From UBA4717 sp002404395 (GTDB taxonomy: Bacteria; Bacillota; Clostridia; Oscillospirales; CAG-272), in the NCBI GenBank assembly GCA_937902275.1, contig CALFNW010000155.1, positions 1 through 28,430 on the forward strand: a stretch of DNA of 28,430 nt. The letters are read 5' to 3'. The notes below the pieces were generated by a model. That model saw nothing but the letters and a program-made list of their open reading frames with translations, did no database searches and had not been told where the DNA came from. Below, in pieces: positions 16,683 to 23,716 of the stretch. Both the position numbers and the translations under genes were made by a program. Every line of letters starts with the position of its first letter. The first letter of the stretch is position 1.

Positions 16683-18008
16683 TTATCCTTTCATATCCTC
16701 ATTCGGAATATAATATCCGCCCGGAAGTCCTTTTATTACCCCGGACAATTCAAGTTTTGTAAGCGTCGTCATAAGTTCACCGGCACTTATTTTATCCGTG
16801 ATAAGCTCATCGACGCTCGCCTTTTTGCTTGACACGATACGTTCATATATCTCCGCCTCCGCGGCGTTCATTAACGGAAGCGTTGATTCGGTCCGCGTTT
16901 TCGGTTCGGGTTCGCTTTTTGTTGGGGTGACCTCCGCTTTTTTATATTTTTGCTCGCTTTTTTCGGATTTAATACCTGTCTTCGGCGGCTTTGCAGCGTT
17001 TTTTCCAAAGTTCGGAAGAAAACTCTTGAATATACCGCTTTTCGAGACCTGCGCCTGTGTAGGATCACATTCAAGATCTTTGGGCATCTGCACATCAAAA
17101 TCCGTGCTTTGGATCAGCGGCGCAAGGTATGAATACTGCCTTTCGTATTCTTCTACAATGTCAAGCGCGGTAACGACCGGCTTAACGCCGTCCTTTAACA
17201 AGGATATAGCACCATAGCTGTTCGGAGAAGTGGTATTTCCGGGTACAACAAAGATCGTTCTGCTTTGCTCTGTCGCAAGTCTCGCAGTGATCAATGCGCC
17301 GCTGCCTTTCGGGGCTTCGGTCACAACAACAGCGTCGGACAGACCGCTGATTATTCGGTTACGTTGCGGAAAATGAAAGCCGCTTGGCGGCGAACCGGGC
17401 GGATATTCGGTAACAAGCGCGCCGTTTGCCATTACTCTTTTGGCAAGTTCACGATGAGACGACGGATATATACGGTCGATCCCGGTGCCCATTACCGCAA
17501 TAGTTTTACCTCTGTTATCCACTGCTGCCGCATGGGCAACGCTGTCGATTCCATACGCAAGTCCGCTTATAACGACCGAATTGCATCTTGCCAGACCTCC
17601 GGCAAGCTTATATGTAGAAAGTTTACCGTACTCGGTGTAATTTCGCGTACCTACGACCGCGACCGTCAAAAGCTCATTCAGGTTCGGAAGCGTACCGCAG
17701 ACATAAAGAAGCACCGGATATGCGTATATCCATTTTAACTTTATCGGATAATCGGGCTCCATACAGTGCAACAGCCTTACCGAATGTGACTTGCAAAATT
17801 CAAATATATCTCTTGCCTGTTTCAGATCTTTGTCGGCAAGCTTCCTTGCGGTAGCGATTTTTAGTCCTTCAACATCTCTGTACTTCGCGCTGTCCGCTTC
17901 ATAGACCGCACGTGCGTTTTTGAAATGCGAAAGCAAAAGCCCGTAATCGGGATTGGCACAACCGCCCGCGAGCGACAGCCAGATCCAATAGATATATTCC
18001 TCCGACAA
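16683..18008 (-). CDS. dprA: DNA-processing protein DprA with long linker and winged helix
   Basis: DprA loads RecA on incoming single-stranded DNA during natural transformation. The Rossmann-like core (about 105-300) shows VAVVGTRNYTEYG, VVISGLAYGIDSVAHAAA, IAVMGTGIDRIYPSSH, GFHFPQRNRIISGLSDAVVVTEA and FVVPGN. A helical N-terminal domain precedes it. A C-terminal winged-helix-like segment (about 375-435, ASVDELITDKISAGELMTTLTKLELSGVI) ends in GLPGGYYI. Between core and winged helix lies a Lys/Pro/Glu/Ser-rich disordered stretch (about 320-370), making the protein (441 residues) longer than the common 360-380. The start is TTG with AAGGTGA seven bases upstream; no better ATG exists. Whether the organism is competent cannot be told here. 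Confidence 0.94.
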   Translation of the reverse strand: MSEEYIYWIWLSLAGGCANPDYGLLLSHFKNARAVYEADSAKYRDVEGLKIATARKLADKDLKQARDIFEFCKSHSVRLLHCMEPDYPIKLKWIYAYPVLLYVCGTLPNLNELLTVAVVGTRNYTEYGKLSTYKLAGGLARCNSVVISGLAYGIDSVAHAAAVDNRGKTIAVMGTGIDRIYPSSHRELAKRVMANGALVTEYPPGSPPSGFHFPQRNRIISGLSDAVVVTEAPKGSGALITARLATEQSRTIFVVPGNTTSPNSYGAISLLKDGVKPVVTALDIVEEYERQYSYLAPLIQSTDFDVQMPKDLECDPTQAQVSKSGIFKSFLPNFGKNAAKPPKTGIKSEKSEQKYKKAEVTPTKSEPEPKTRTESTLPLMNAAEAEIYERIVSSKKASVDELITDKISAGELMTTLTKLELSGVIKGLPGGYYIPNEDMKG

Positions 18009-18015
18009 GAATATT

Positions 18016-18870
18016 TCACCTTCCCCTGTACATTTCCCAAAGTATGACCGACGCGGCTACGGACGCATTGAGCGATTCCGCCTTTTCCGACATCGGTATA
18101 AATACGGTCTCACTGCACGACTCGATGATCTCGCGCGAAAGCCCTTCGCCTTCGTTTCCTATTACATAACATTCGCCGGTTTTTTTATCGTCAGTGCTCT
18201 GCTCGCCGAGTCTTTTGGCGTTGCGCTCAAGTGCCGCCGCATATACGCCGACTTCAAGCATCTTCAATTCTTCAATAAACGCGACCTCATCTTCGACCGG
18301 TCTGATCGGCTGGCGGAACAGCGCGCCCATCGAACCGCGGACTACCTTTGCCCCAAAGAGATCGACGCAGCCTTTTGAAACATAAACGGCATCAGCTTCA
18401 AATGCCGCCGCGCTTCTGATTATCGTGCCGAGATTCCCGGGGTCACGTATATTCGAAAGCATAAGAGTTTTTCGACTTCCGTCAAAAAATTTCTCATTAT
18501 TATATATTTTATTATATTTTTCGGAAAAGTCAATAGTTTTTGCAACAGTTATAATTCCCTGCGGAGCTTTTTCTTCGGTAAATTTGCCGATAAGCGAGTT
18601 TCCGAGCGTCACGAGCACAACTTCGTTTTGGGTATATTTTTTGAGCCTTTCAGTCACAAATGCCGCCTTTTCGGCACGATTTATATAATCGGCGTCCACG
18701 ATAACCATAACAAGGTCAAGTCCCGAATCGCACGCCTCCGAAAACAGTTTTTCACCGTCGAACATGAAAAGCCCTTCCGCTTCACGGTATTTTTTCTGAA
18801 GCAGCTTTGATAACTTTACAAACAACGGATTGCTTTTTGAAACAATTATTTCTCTTGCAGTATATCCCAT
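18016..18870 (-). CDS. TrmH/SpoU-family 2'-O-ribose RNA methyltransferase
   Basis: A SPOUT-fold methyltransferase that probably modifies 23S rRNA; exact site not assignable. From the chosen start it has 284 residues: a substrate-binding N-terminal domain (FVKLSKLLQKKYREAEGLFMFDGEKLFSEA, with the E-G-x-x-F pattern) followed by the three SpoU motifs LSNIRDPGNLGTIIRSAAAF (about 138), YVIGNEGEGLS (about 237) and VFIPMSEKAESLNASVAASVILWEM. The frame opens at 18888, but the ATG at 18870 (MGYTAREI) has GGAG seven bases upstream and is preferred. It lies right after the rplT terminator and ends eight bases before dprA. An L20-neighbouring SpoU gene is common in Firmicutes. Confidence 0.93.
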   Translation of the reverse strand: MGYTAREIIVSKSNPLFVKLSKLLQKKYREAEGLFMFDGEKLFSEACDSGLDLVMVIVDADYINRAEKAAFVTERLKKYTQNEVVLVTLGNSLIGKFTEEKAPQGIITVAKTIDFSEKYNKIYNNEKFFDGSRKTLMLSNIRDPGNLGTIIRSAAAFEADAVYVSKGCVDLFGAKVVRGSMGALFRQPIRPVEDEVAFIEELKMLEVGVYAAALERNAKRLGEQSTDDKKTGECYVIGNEGEGLSREIIESCSETVFIPMSEKAESLNASVAASVILWEMYRGR

Positions 18871-18898
18871 GATCGGTCTCCGTGACATCTTATGAAGT

Positions 18899-18925
18899 AA
18901 AAAACCCGGCGGAAACCGGGTTTTT
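18899..18925 (-). terminator. Intrinsic terminator after rplT
   Basis: Perfect stem aaaaacccgg/ccgggttttt (18900-18909 with 18916-18925) around a six-base loop. On minus it follows the rplT stop by seven bases and ends in a run of T. It separates infC-rpmI-rplT from the SpoU methyltransferase, which starts about 30 bases further on, so some read-through into that gene is possible. Confidence 0.9.
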
Positions 18926-18932
18926 AAAGTTC

Positions 18933-19292
18933 TTACTTGGAAAGAGCCGCCTTTGCGGACTCCGCGATCTTTGCGAAAGCTTCCTTATCGGAAACAGCAA
19001 GTTCAGAAAGCATCTTACGGTTAAGATCGATTCCTGCAAGCTTGAGTCCGTGCATAAGGGTCGAATAGTTCATTCCGCAAACCTTAGCCTGTGCGGAGAT
19101 TCTGGTGATCCAGAGCGAGCGGAAATCTCTCTTCTTGAGCTTTCTGCCGGCAAACGCATAGTTGCCGCTCTTCATCACCTGTTCTTTTGCCATCTTGAAA
19201 TGCTTGCTCTTTGCGCCCCAATAGCCCTTAGCGAGCTTAAGCATTTTATTTCTTCTCTTGCGAGTCATCATCGCGCCTTTAACTCTTGCCAT
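18933..19292 (-). CDS. rplT: 50S ribosomal protein L20
   Basis: Early 23S rRNA-binding assembly protein; in Firmicutes it also represses its own operon by binding the leader. The 119-residue sequence is canonical: MARVKGAMMTRKRRNKMLKLAKGYWG, KHFKMAKEQVMKSGNYAFAGRKLKKRDFRSLWITRISA and LKLAGIDLNRKMLSELA. The start is ATG behind a strong AGGAGG. It is third in infC-rpmI-rplT and is followed directly by an intrinsic terminator. Confidence 0.99.
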   Translation of the reverse strand: MARVKGAMMTRKRRNKMLKLAKGYWGAKSKHFKMAKEQVMKSGNYAFAGRKLKKRDFRSLWITRISAQAKVCGMNYSTLMHGLKLAGIDLNRKMLSELAVSDKEAFAKIAESAKAALSK

Positions 19293-19327
19293 TTTACATC
19301 ATCCTCCTGATATTCTGAATTTTCCGA

Positions 19328-19525
19328 TTAGTTCTTGCCGAGAAGCGTCTTTACGACCGGTGCAAACGAGTTGCTGAGAATACCGGACTTACGGAGTGCT
19401 CTCTTGCGCTTTGTGGTCTTGATGCCGAGCTTATGGCGGCGATTCTTATGACTGAGCTTGACCTTTCCGCCCTTAGTGAGCGAAAATCTCTTGGCAGTTG
19501 CCGAATGTGTTTTGATCTTTCCCAT
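19328..19525 (-). CDS. rpmI: 50S ribosomal protein L35
   Basis: The 65-residue, very basic protein matches L35 throughout: KIKTHSATAKRFSLTKGGKVKLSHKNRRHKLGIKTTKRKRALRKSGI. The start is ATG after AAAGGAG. It lies 24 bases after infC and 35 bases before rplT, the universal order, and is expected to be co-transcribed and co-repressed with them. Confidence 0.99.
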   Translation of the reverse strand: MGKIKTHSATAKRFSLTKGGKVKLSHKNRRHKLGIKTTKRKRALRKSGILSNSFAPVVKTLLGKN

Positions 19526-19549
19526 TTTTATGTCTCCTTTGTTAAAATC

Positions 19550-20065
19550 TTACTTCTTGACCGGGACAACGAGCATTGACATGAAGCGTCCCTCAAGAAC
19601 AGGCTTTTTGTCAATCTGACCCACGCCGTCCATCGCCTGTTCAAACTTGGTGAGCACATCGCGTCCGATATCAAGGTGCGTCATCTCACGCCCTTTGAAT
19701 TTGACTACGACTCTGACCTTGTTGCCGGCGTTCAGGAAACGCAAAGCATGATTGACTTTGGTTTGAAAGTCGTGCGTATCAATGCGGCAGGACAGCTGAA
19801 TCTCTTTGAGCTCAACGGTCTGCTGCTTTTTACGCGCCTCTTTTTCCTTCTTGTTGCGCTCAAAGCAAAACTTGCCGTAATCCATAATACGGCATACCGG
19901 CGGCTGTGCCGTTGGTGCCATAAGAACCAGATCAAGATCCTTCTCATACGCTAAGTTCATCGCATCTCTGATTGAAAAAATGCCGAGTGCCTCACCGTCT
20001 GCTCCGACAAGTCTGACTTCCTTTGCCTTGATCTCGCCGTTTATAAGCATATCTTTTGCGCTAAT
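19550..20065 (-). CDS. infC: Translation initiation factor IF-3, with ATT start codon
   Basis: IF-3 binds the 30S subunit, prevents premature joining and rejects non-canonical start codons. From ATT at 20063-20065 the protein has 171 residues: SAKDMLINGEIKAKEVRLVGADGEALGIFSI, the linker RNKKEKEARKKQQTVELKEIQLSCRIDTHDFQTK and the C-terminal domain FKGREMTHLDIGRDVL...GRFMSMLVVP. ATT is chosen because a perfect GGAGGTG lies eight bases upstream and the encoded start matches IF-3 homologues. No ATG, GTG or TTG fits there; the next ATG would delete the first conserved residues. An AUU start is known for infC in E. coli and B. subtilis and gives feedback control by IF-3. The open frame reaches 20119, but that extension is the leader terminator. 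Confidence 0.96.
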   Translation of the reverse strand: MSAKDMLINGEIKAKEVRLVGADGEALGIFSIRDAMNLAYEKDLDLVLMAPTAQPPVCRIMDYGKFCFERNKKEKEARKKQQTVELKEIQLSCRIDTHDFQTKVNHALRFLNAGNKVRVVVKFKGREMTHLDIGRDVLTKFEQAMDGVGQIDKKPVLEGRFMSMLVVPVKK

Positions 20066-20223
20066 GTGTAACACCTCCAAAAAGGAAAAAAATAAGTGCG
20101 AAGCACAACAACTCCGCACTCAGTCCATACATACATGACATATCTGCCGCAATGCGGCAGAGTATTGACCGTATTCGCTGTGCGATACGGTGAGAACGGA
20201 TAATTCTGCTTCTTTTTCTTTAC
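20066..20223 (-). ncRNA. infC-rpmI-rplT mRNA leader, probable L20 leader
   Basis: About 158 bases lie between the predicted transcription start and the infC start. Three hairpins can be seen: arms accgtat/atacggt (20168-20191), a near-perfect tctgccgc-aat-gcggcaga (20143-20161), and the terminator stem (20095-20120) followed by a T run. This hairpin series ending in an intrinsic terminator before the GGAGG of infC is the arrangement of the Firmicutes L20 leader, in which L20 binding promotes termination (established for B. subtilis). I cannot align it to the covariance model, so the family name is an inference from context. Confidence 0.72.
20086..20120 (-). terminator. Attenuator terminator in the infC leader
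   Basis: On minus, AGTGCG and CGCACT (20115-20120 with 20095-20100) form the outer stem, extended by AG/CT after a one-base bulge, with a loop of about eight bases. A T-rich run (seven Ts at 20086-20092) follows directly. It lies only about 20 bases before the infC start, so it must act as a conditional terminator for the operon. Confidence 0.85.
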
Positions 20224-20229
20224 TCGATG

Positions 20230-20258
20230 AGTATATCACATCCTTTACGGTTTGTCAA
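20230..20258 (-). promoter_or_regulatory. Sigma-A promoter of infC-rpmI-rplT
   Basis: Read on minus, a perfect -35 TTGACA (20253-20258) and a -10 TATACT (20230-20235) are separated by 17 bases. Transcription should start near 20223, giving the leader described above. Confidence 0.9.
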
Positions 20259-20333
20259 GCGTTTTCTGCTAAATTTATCGCGGCATTTAAAATATTAACA
20301 AAATGTAAATAAATTTGTTTTTTCTCAAAATGC

Positions 20334-20362
20334 TTTACAAATCATACCGGCAATGGTATACT
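20334..20362 (+). promoter_or_regulatory. Sigma-A promoter of lexA
   Basis: -35 TTTACA (20334-20339) and -10 TATACT (20357-20362) with a 17-base spacer. Expected start near 20369, directly at the LexA box. It diverges from the infC promoter about 75 bases away. Confidence 0.87.
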
Positions 20363-20370
20363 GTTAAAAA

Positions 20371-20382
20371 GAACATTTGTTC
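20371..20382 (+). promoter_or_regulatory. LexA box (Firmicutes SOS box) at lexA
   Basis: GAACATTTGTTC is a perfect GAAC-N4-GTTC palindrome, followed by G as in the CGAAC-N4-GTTYG consensus of Gram-positive LexA. It lies eight bases after the -10 element, over the probable transcription start, and would allow LexA to repress its own gene. Confidence 0.9.
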
Positions 20383-20400
20383 GTTCGCGGAGGTGCATAT

Positions 20401-21000
20401 ATGATAAAGCTGACTGAGAAAGAAAAAACGCTTTATAATTTTATAACCCGGACGGTCAAGGAAGAGGGCTTTGCTCCGAGCGTCCGAGATATCAGCTGTG
20501 CGCTCGGTTGGAAGAGCACATCGACCGTTCATGCCTACCTTGAAAAGCTTGAAGAAAAAGGGCTGATACGCAAAGAATCGGGAAAAAGCCGCGCGCTCAA
20601 GGTCAGCAAAGACGATAAAGCCGTCGGTAAGATCCCGGTCGTGGGCAGTATTGCCGCCGGAACGCCGATCTTTGCCGAAGAATGTATTGAGGACTACATA
20701 AGCTTCATACCGGAAGGAATAAACGCCGATCCCTCAGATCTGTTTGCGTTGCGTGTAAAGGGTGAGAGCATGATCGAAGCGGGTATAATGAACGGCGACA
20801 CCATCGTTGTTGAAAAACGCACCACAGCCGAAAACGGCGAGATCGTCGCCGCGCTTATCGGCGATGAAGCTACCGTCAAAACCTTTTATAAAGAAAACGG
20901 GCATTTCAGACTGCAGCCGGAAAATCACACCATGGAACCTATAATCGTAAATGAAGTTATAATTCTCGGCAGAGTCGTAGCTTGCCTGCGTATATATTGA
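20401..21000 (+). CDS. lexA: LexA repressor, SOS response
   Basis: Represses SOS genes and is inactivated by RecA-stimulated self-cleavage. The 199 residues begin MIKLTEKEKTLYNFI. A winged-helix N-terminal domain carries the recognition region FAPSVRDISCALGWKSTSTVHAYLEKLEEKGLI. The cleavage site is Ala86-Gly87 in VVGSIAAGTPIFAEE. The peptidase has Ser123 in VKGESMIEAGI and Lys160 in ATVKTFY. The frame opens at 20377, but the ATG at 20401 has GGAGGTG five bases upstream and gives the normal N-terminus. A LexA box and good promoter lie just upstream. One unidentified gene follows at 38 bases and is probably co-transcribed. Confidence 0.98.
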   Translation: MIKLTEKEKTLYNFITRTVKEEGFAPSVRDISCALGWKSTSTVHAYLEKLEEKGLIRKESGKSRALKVSKDDKAVGKIPVVGSIAAGTPIFAEECIEDYISFIPEGINADPSDLFALRVKGESMIEAGIMNGDTIVVEKRTTAENGEIVAALIGDEATVKTFYKENGHFRLQPENHTMEPIIVNEVIILGRVVACLRIY

Positions 21001-21038
21001 ATTATGCCGCATAAATCATCAGAGGAGGTCAGAACTCA

Positions 21039-21488
21039 ATGACTTGCTTTTATCAGACCTGTTGTATGTGCGGTCCGCGGGCGATCGCGGCCGAAGACAT
21101 TGCGCCTCTGCTTTTGTCGCTTGACCGTGAGTTAGGCTGGCTGATCTCACAGGACACCGCGCTTTTCCGTGTCTGTCTGCGCCCGGGATTCGATACATTT
21201 TCCGCGCTGACCGTAATAAATCACAAACGTCTGAACCCGTATGTCGAGCTTGAAGTGATCGATTGCGGCGGCAGCTCCGAACCCGAGGTGCGCGAGTTTA
21301 TTCTTGCACACGCCGATCGGATCACCGAAATGAAAGGCAGTCCGAGATCTGCCGTCGCCGAATATCTGACAGGCGGATGCACCTGCCTTTTGCGCGCCAA
21401 AGGCGAAAGCAATTCAAACGCCGATTTCACCGTTGAAGTATGTGAGCTGGCGCACTCGCACGGACTCGTAATTGTCGGCGCAAAATAG
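21039..21488 (+). CDS. Cysteine-rich protein of unknown function downstream of lexA
   Basis: I do not recognise this 149-residue protein. It has nine cysteines: 3, 8, 9, 11 clustered at the N-terminus (CFYQTCCMCG), then 46, 76, 114, 116 (GGCTCLL) and 135. This pattern could bind metal or form disulfides. No signal peptide or membrane helix is visible, so it is likely cytoplasmic. AGAGGAGG lies ten bases before the ATG, a good but long spacing, and the gene starts 38 bases after lexA on the same strand with no terminator between them, so it should share the SOS-regulated promoter. A strong terminator follows. The reading frame is uninterrupted and base composition resembles its neighbours, so I regard it as a real gene. 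Confidence 0.78.
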   Translation: MTCFYQTCCMCGPRAIAAEDIAPLLLSLDRELGWLISQDTALFRVCLRPGFDTFSALTVINHKRLNPYVELEVIDCGGSSEPEVREFILAHADRITEMKGSPRSAVAEYLTGGCTCLLRAKGESNSNADFTVEVCELAHSHGLVIVGAK

Positions 21489-21508
21489 ATTATACCCAAA
21501 CTCATATT

Positions 21509-21550
21509 AAAAAACGCCGTCTGCTCCGATTCAAACAGACGGCGTTTTTT
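21509..21550 (+). terminator. Bidirectional terminator between the lexA unit and the amidohydrolase gene
   Basis: A perfect 15-base stem, aaaaaacgccgtctg with cagacggcgtttttt (21509-21523 and 21536-21550), loops over 12 bases. The A and T tracts at its ends let it work on both strands, stopping lexA transcription on plus and the 23662-21574 operon on minus. Confidence 0.92.
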
Positions 21551-21573
21551 GATGCGGTCACAAAACGGCAGGC

Positions 21574-22365
21574 TCAGTTTATACCGAGCAGACGCTTCGC
21601 ATTTAGACTGAAGATCTTCTCCTTTTCCGAGTCCTTGAGCGTGCGGTCGAACAGCACGCCGCCGACAAACATTCCGGGAGCGCAGGTCGGAAAATCCGAT
21701 CCGAACAATATCCGATCCGACCCCGCCGAGTCAATTGCACGTCTTAACATTCCGTAGCGGAAAATGCCGGTTCCCGAAATATCCATATAATAATTCCCGC
21801 TGAGTTTAAACCGTTCGAGATGCCGCATAAATTCATTGTATTCGCCCGGATGCGCGGCAACAAATTTTATGTTCGGATGGGACTTCACCATGCTGTCCAT
21901 GGCGTCTTCACCCATACTGTGGAAGCTGACGATCATATCATACTGCTCTGCCGTGTCAAGTATCTCCGAAAGCGCTTTTGAGGAATAATCGCCCGACCAT
22001 TTATCCGAATACGGCACAAGCTCACCGATCAGCTTCACCCCGAGGCGGCTCATACGCTCGATTTCTTCGCATGACTCGCGTACAAAATCGGGGTGCACAT
22101 GAAAGCCCGGTATATATCTTCCGTTATACCTATCACGAAGTTCGAGCGCAGTGTTGTTGTTGCGTCTGAGCTTTGCAAGTTCGCCGCAGTCGTTGCCCCC
22201 CTGAATGACGCTTCCGCAGAAATGGGTGATATTCAACTCATTCATGACTTCAAGCGTATCCTCGGGAGACATACACAAACTGCGCTTATGACTGCATATG
22301 TTATTTTCAGCTGTCAAAAACGGATGCGTGTGAAAATCTATTATTTCAAAATCTATGTCAAACAT
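21574..22365 (-). CDS. Amidohydrolase-2 family metal-dependent hydrolase
   Basis: A TIM-barrel hydrolase of 263 residues. Metal-ligand candidates are His12 and His14 in IIDFHTHPF, His in IVSFHSMGEDAM, His in FVAAHPGEYNEF and Asp in ILFGSDFPTCAPGM, the normal order for the amidohydrolase-2 (ACMSD-like) family. The substrate cannot be read from the sequence. It is last in a three-gene minus-strand operon after a glutamine-amidotransferase-like hydrolase and a nitroreductase, with 22 bases between genes, and ends at a shared terminator. AGAGG lies eight bases before the ATG. No signal peptide. Confidence 0.88.
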   Translation of the reverse strand: MFDIDFEIIDFHTHPFLTAENNICSHKRSLCMSPEDTLEVMNELNITHFCGSVIQGGNDCGELAKLRRNNNTALELRDRYNGRYIPGFHVHPDFVRESCEEIERMSRLGVKLIGELVPYSDKWSGDYSSKALSEILDTAEQYDMIVSFHSMGEDAMDSMVKSHPNIKFVAAHPGEYNEFMRHLERFKLSGNYYMDISGTGIFRYGMLRRAIDSAGSDRILFGSDFPTCAPGMFVGGVLFDRTLKDSEKEKIFSLNAKRLLGIN

Positions 22366-22387
22366 TTCTTAAGCCTCTCTTTGCTTT

Positions 22388-22957
22388 TCAAACGTCTATG
22401 ACTATATCTGCAAGCGGGCGCTTGGGCACATGATGACCGTTTTCGTCGCGGTAATATTTGCATTCACCGTTTATCGCTTCCTCAAGCACGATCTTTTCAT
22501 CCGGCTTGCCGAGCGCAATTCCGAGCAGGATCTCAAGCCGTTCGGAAAGCCCGAGCTCTTTCTTTATGCCTTCCCGATCGATAGATGCAAGTATACAACC
22601 CCCGTATCCCTTTTCGGTCGCTGCAAGCAGCAGTGTCTGCGCCGCGATTCCCGCGTCTACCTTAAGGTACGGAGTCTCGGGAGTCTTGTCAAAGTCAGTG
22701 CACATAAGTACGAATGCGGTAGGCACACCGCCCTCCGGCGGCAGTTTGATATCAAGCGCCGCTGCCCAACGTGTATACTTCAAAATACGTTTGGTATTTT
22801 CTTTCTCAAGCGGCACATACAAAAGCGGCTGACGATTCATAGCCGAAGCGGTCAGTCTTGCGGTATCGATCATGTCGTAAAGCTCGTCGCGACCGATGCT
22901 CACGCTCGAATCAAAAGTCCGGAAACTACGCGTTGCCTTTACCATATCCTTAAACAT
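22388..22957 (-). CDS. Nitroreductase-family FMN-dependent oxidoreductase
   Basis: The 189 residues begin with the FMN-binding region KATRSFRTFDSSVSI (RSxRxF type) and later show AGIAAQTLLLAATEKGYGGCILASIDREGI and ILLGIALGKPDEK, typical of the nitroreductase fold. Such enzymes use NAD(P)H to reduce varied substrates as FMN dimers; the physiological substrate is unknown. The C-terminus ends with a Tyr/Arg/Asp/His-rich segment before PKRPLADIVIDV. It sits between the amidotransferase-like gene (18 bases upstream) and the amidohydrolase. AGAGG precedes the ATG. Confidence 0.9.
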   Translation of the reverse strand: MFKDMVKATRSFRTFDSSVSIGRDELYDMIDTARLTASAMNRQPLLYVPLEKENTKRILKYTRWAAALDIKLPPEGGVPTAFVLMCTDFDKTPETPYLKVDAGIAAQTLLLAATEKGYGGCILASIDREGIKKELGLSERLEILLGIALGKPDEKIVLEEAINGECKYYRDENGHHVPKRPLADIVIDV

Positions 22958-22975
22958 ATTTTTTCCTCTCTTTTT

Positions 22976-23662
22976 CTATTTTTTCATGCCGTCCCGGCAC
23001 ACATCGATAAATTTCCGAAAAAGCCCGGCGGCGCCGGGCTCACCGTTCGTCATGTGTTCGGGATGCCATTGCACACCGATAAAAAATTTTTTGCCGCTCA
23101 TAGCTATTGCTTCAATCACTCCGTCTTTTCCCCGCGCGCACACCGAAAAGCCGTGCGCCGCTCTGTCTACAGCCTGATGATGAAAGCTGTTGACTTTGCA
23201 TTTTTCACCAAGTATGTCGCAAAGCGGCTCCGATACCTCGATATATTCGGTAGTGACCGCACGCGCTTCGGTCTGCATATGTCCGTCAACATTGCGAAGC
23301 AGCGTACCTCCGAATGCCACATTCATAATCTGTATTCCGCGGCAGATACCAAACACCGGCAAATCCCGATGCTCCGCAAGCCACAGCGCCATCATTTCAG
23401 TCCTATCTCTTAAAACCGAAACATCGGTACAATCGCCGAAACCGTTCGGCTCACCGTAAAAGTCGGGCGAGACGTCACCACCTCCGGTCAGAAGCAGACC
23501 GTCAGCTTTATCAAGCGCAGATTTTATCAGATCTCCGTTTCCATAAAGCGGCATTATGATCGGCACGCCGCCCGCCGCCTCAATTGCATGGCAGTATGCC
23601 GAATTTATCGCGATACGCCCGCCGTCGATCGGATTCGGTGTCAGAAGTATTGTCGGTCTCAT
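22976..23662 (-). CDS. Gamma-glutamyl-GABA hydrolase-like class-I glutamine amidotransferase (peptidase C26)
   Basis: A 228-residue protein of the PuuD/peptidase C26 group, which cleaves gamma-glutamyl amides. Visible are LLLTGGGDVSPDFYGE, the nucleophile elbow VFGICRGIQIMN with Cys107, VNSFHHQAVD, and the His200/Glu202 pair in GVQWHPEH: a complete Cys-His-Glu triad. The usual family substrate in polyamine breakdown is gamma-glutamyl-GABA, but no other puu genes are nearby, so the real substrate is open. First of the three-gene operon. GGAGG lies eight bases before the ATG and sits in one arm of an inverted repeat (23665-23707). Confidence 0.9.
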   Translation of the reverse strand: MRPTILLTPNPIDGGRIAINSAYCHAIEAAGGVPIIMPLYGNGDLIKSALDKADGLLLTGGGDVSPDFYGEPNGFGDCTDVSVLRDRTEMMALWLAEHRDLPVFGICRGIQIMNVAFGGTLLRNVDGHMQTEARAVTTEYIEVSEPLCDILGEKCKVNSFHHQAVDRAAHGFSVCARGKDGVIEAIAMSGKKFFIGVQWHPEHMTNGEPGAAGLFRKFIDVCRDGMKK

Positions 23663-23664
23663 AT

Positions 23665-23707
23665 CCGAAGCCTCCCTGATTTTTATTACAGTATATTCAG
23701 GCTTCGG
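23665..23707 (-). promoter_or_regulatory. Inverted repeat enclosing the ribosome binding site of the amidotransferase-like gene
   Basis: A perfect nine-base inverted repeat, ccgaagcct (23665-23673) and aggcttcgg (23699-23707), lies just upstream of the ATG at 23662. On minus the distal arm overlaps the GGAGG. A -10-like TATACT (23690-23695 on minus) lies inside the loop, without a clear -35. In read-through RNA the ribosome binding site would be paired; RNA starting locally would lack the first arm. Function is inferred. Confidence 0.5.
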
Positions 23708-23716
23708 TCATTTAAG

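Noticed and set aside
20066..20119. Longer infC starting upstream (MRSCCASH...)
   Set aside because: Those codons are the leader terminator and ribosome binding site; IF-3 homologues begin at the ATT-encoded residue.
20335..20532. 65-codon minus-strand open frame at the start of lexA
   Set aside because: It overlaps the lexA promoter and coding start on the opposite strand and has no recognisable features.
22430..23413. 327-codon plus-strand open frame
   Set aside because: It lies antisense across two genes with clear family motifs (nitroreductase and class-I amidotransferase-like).
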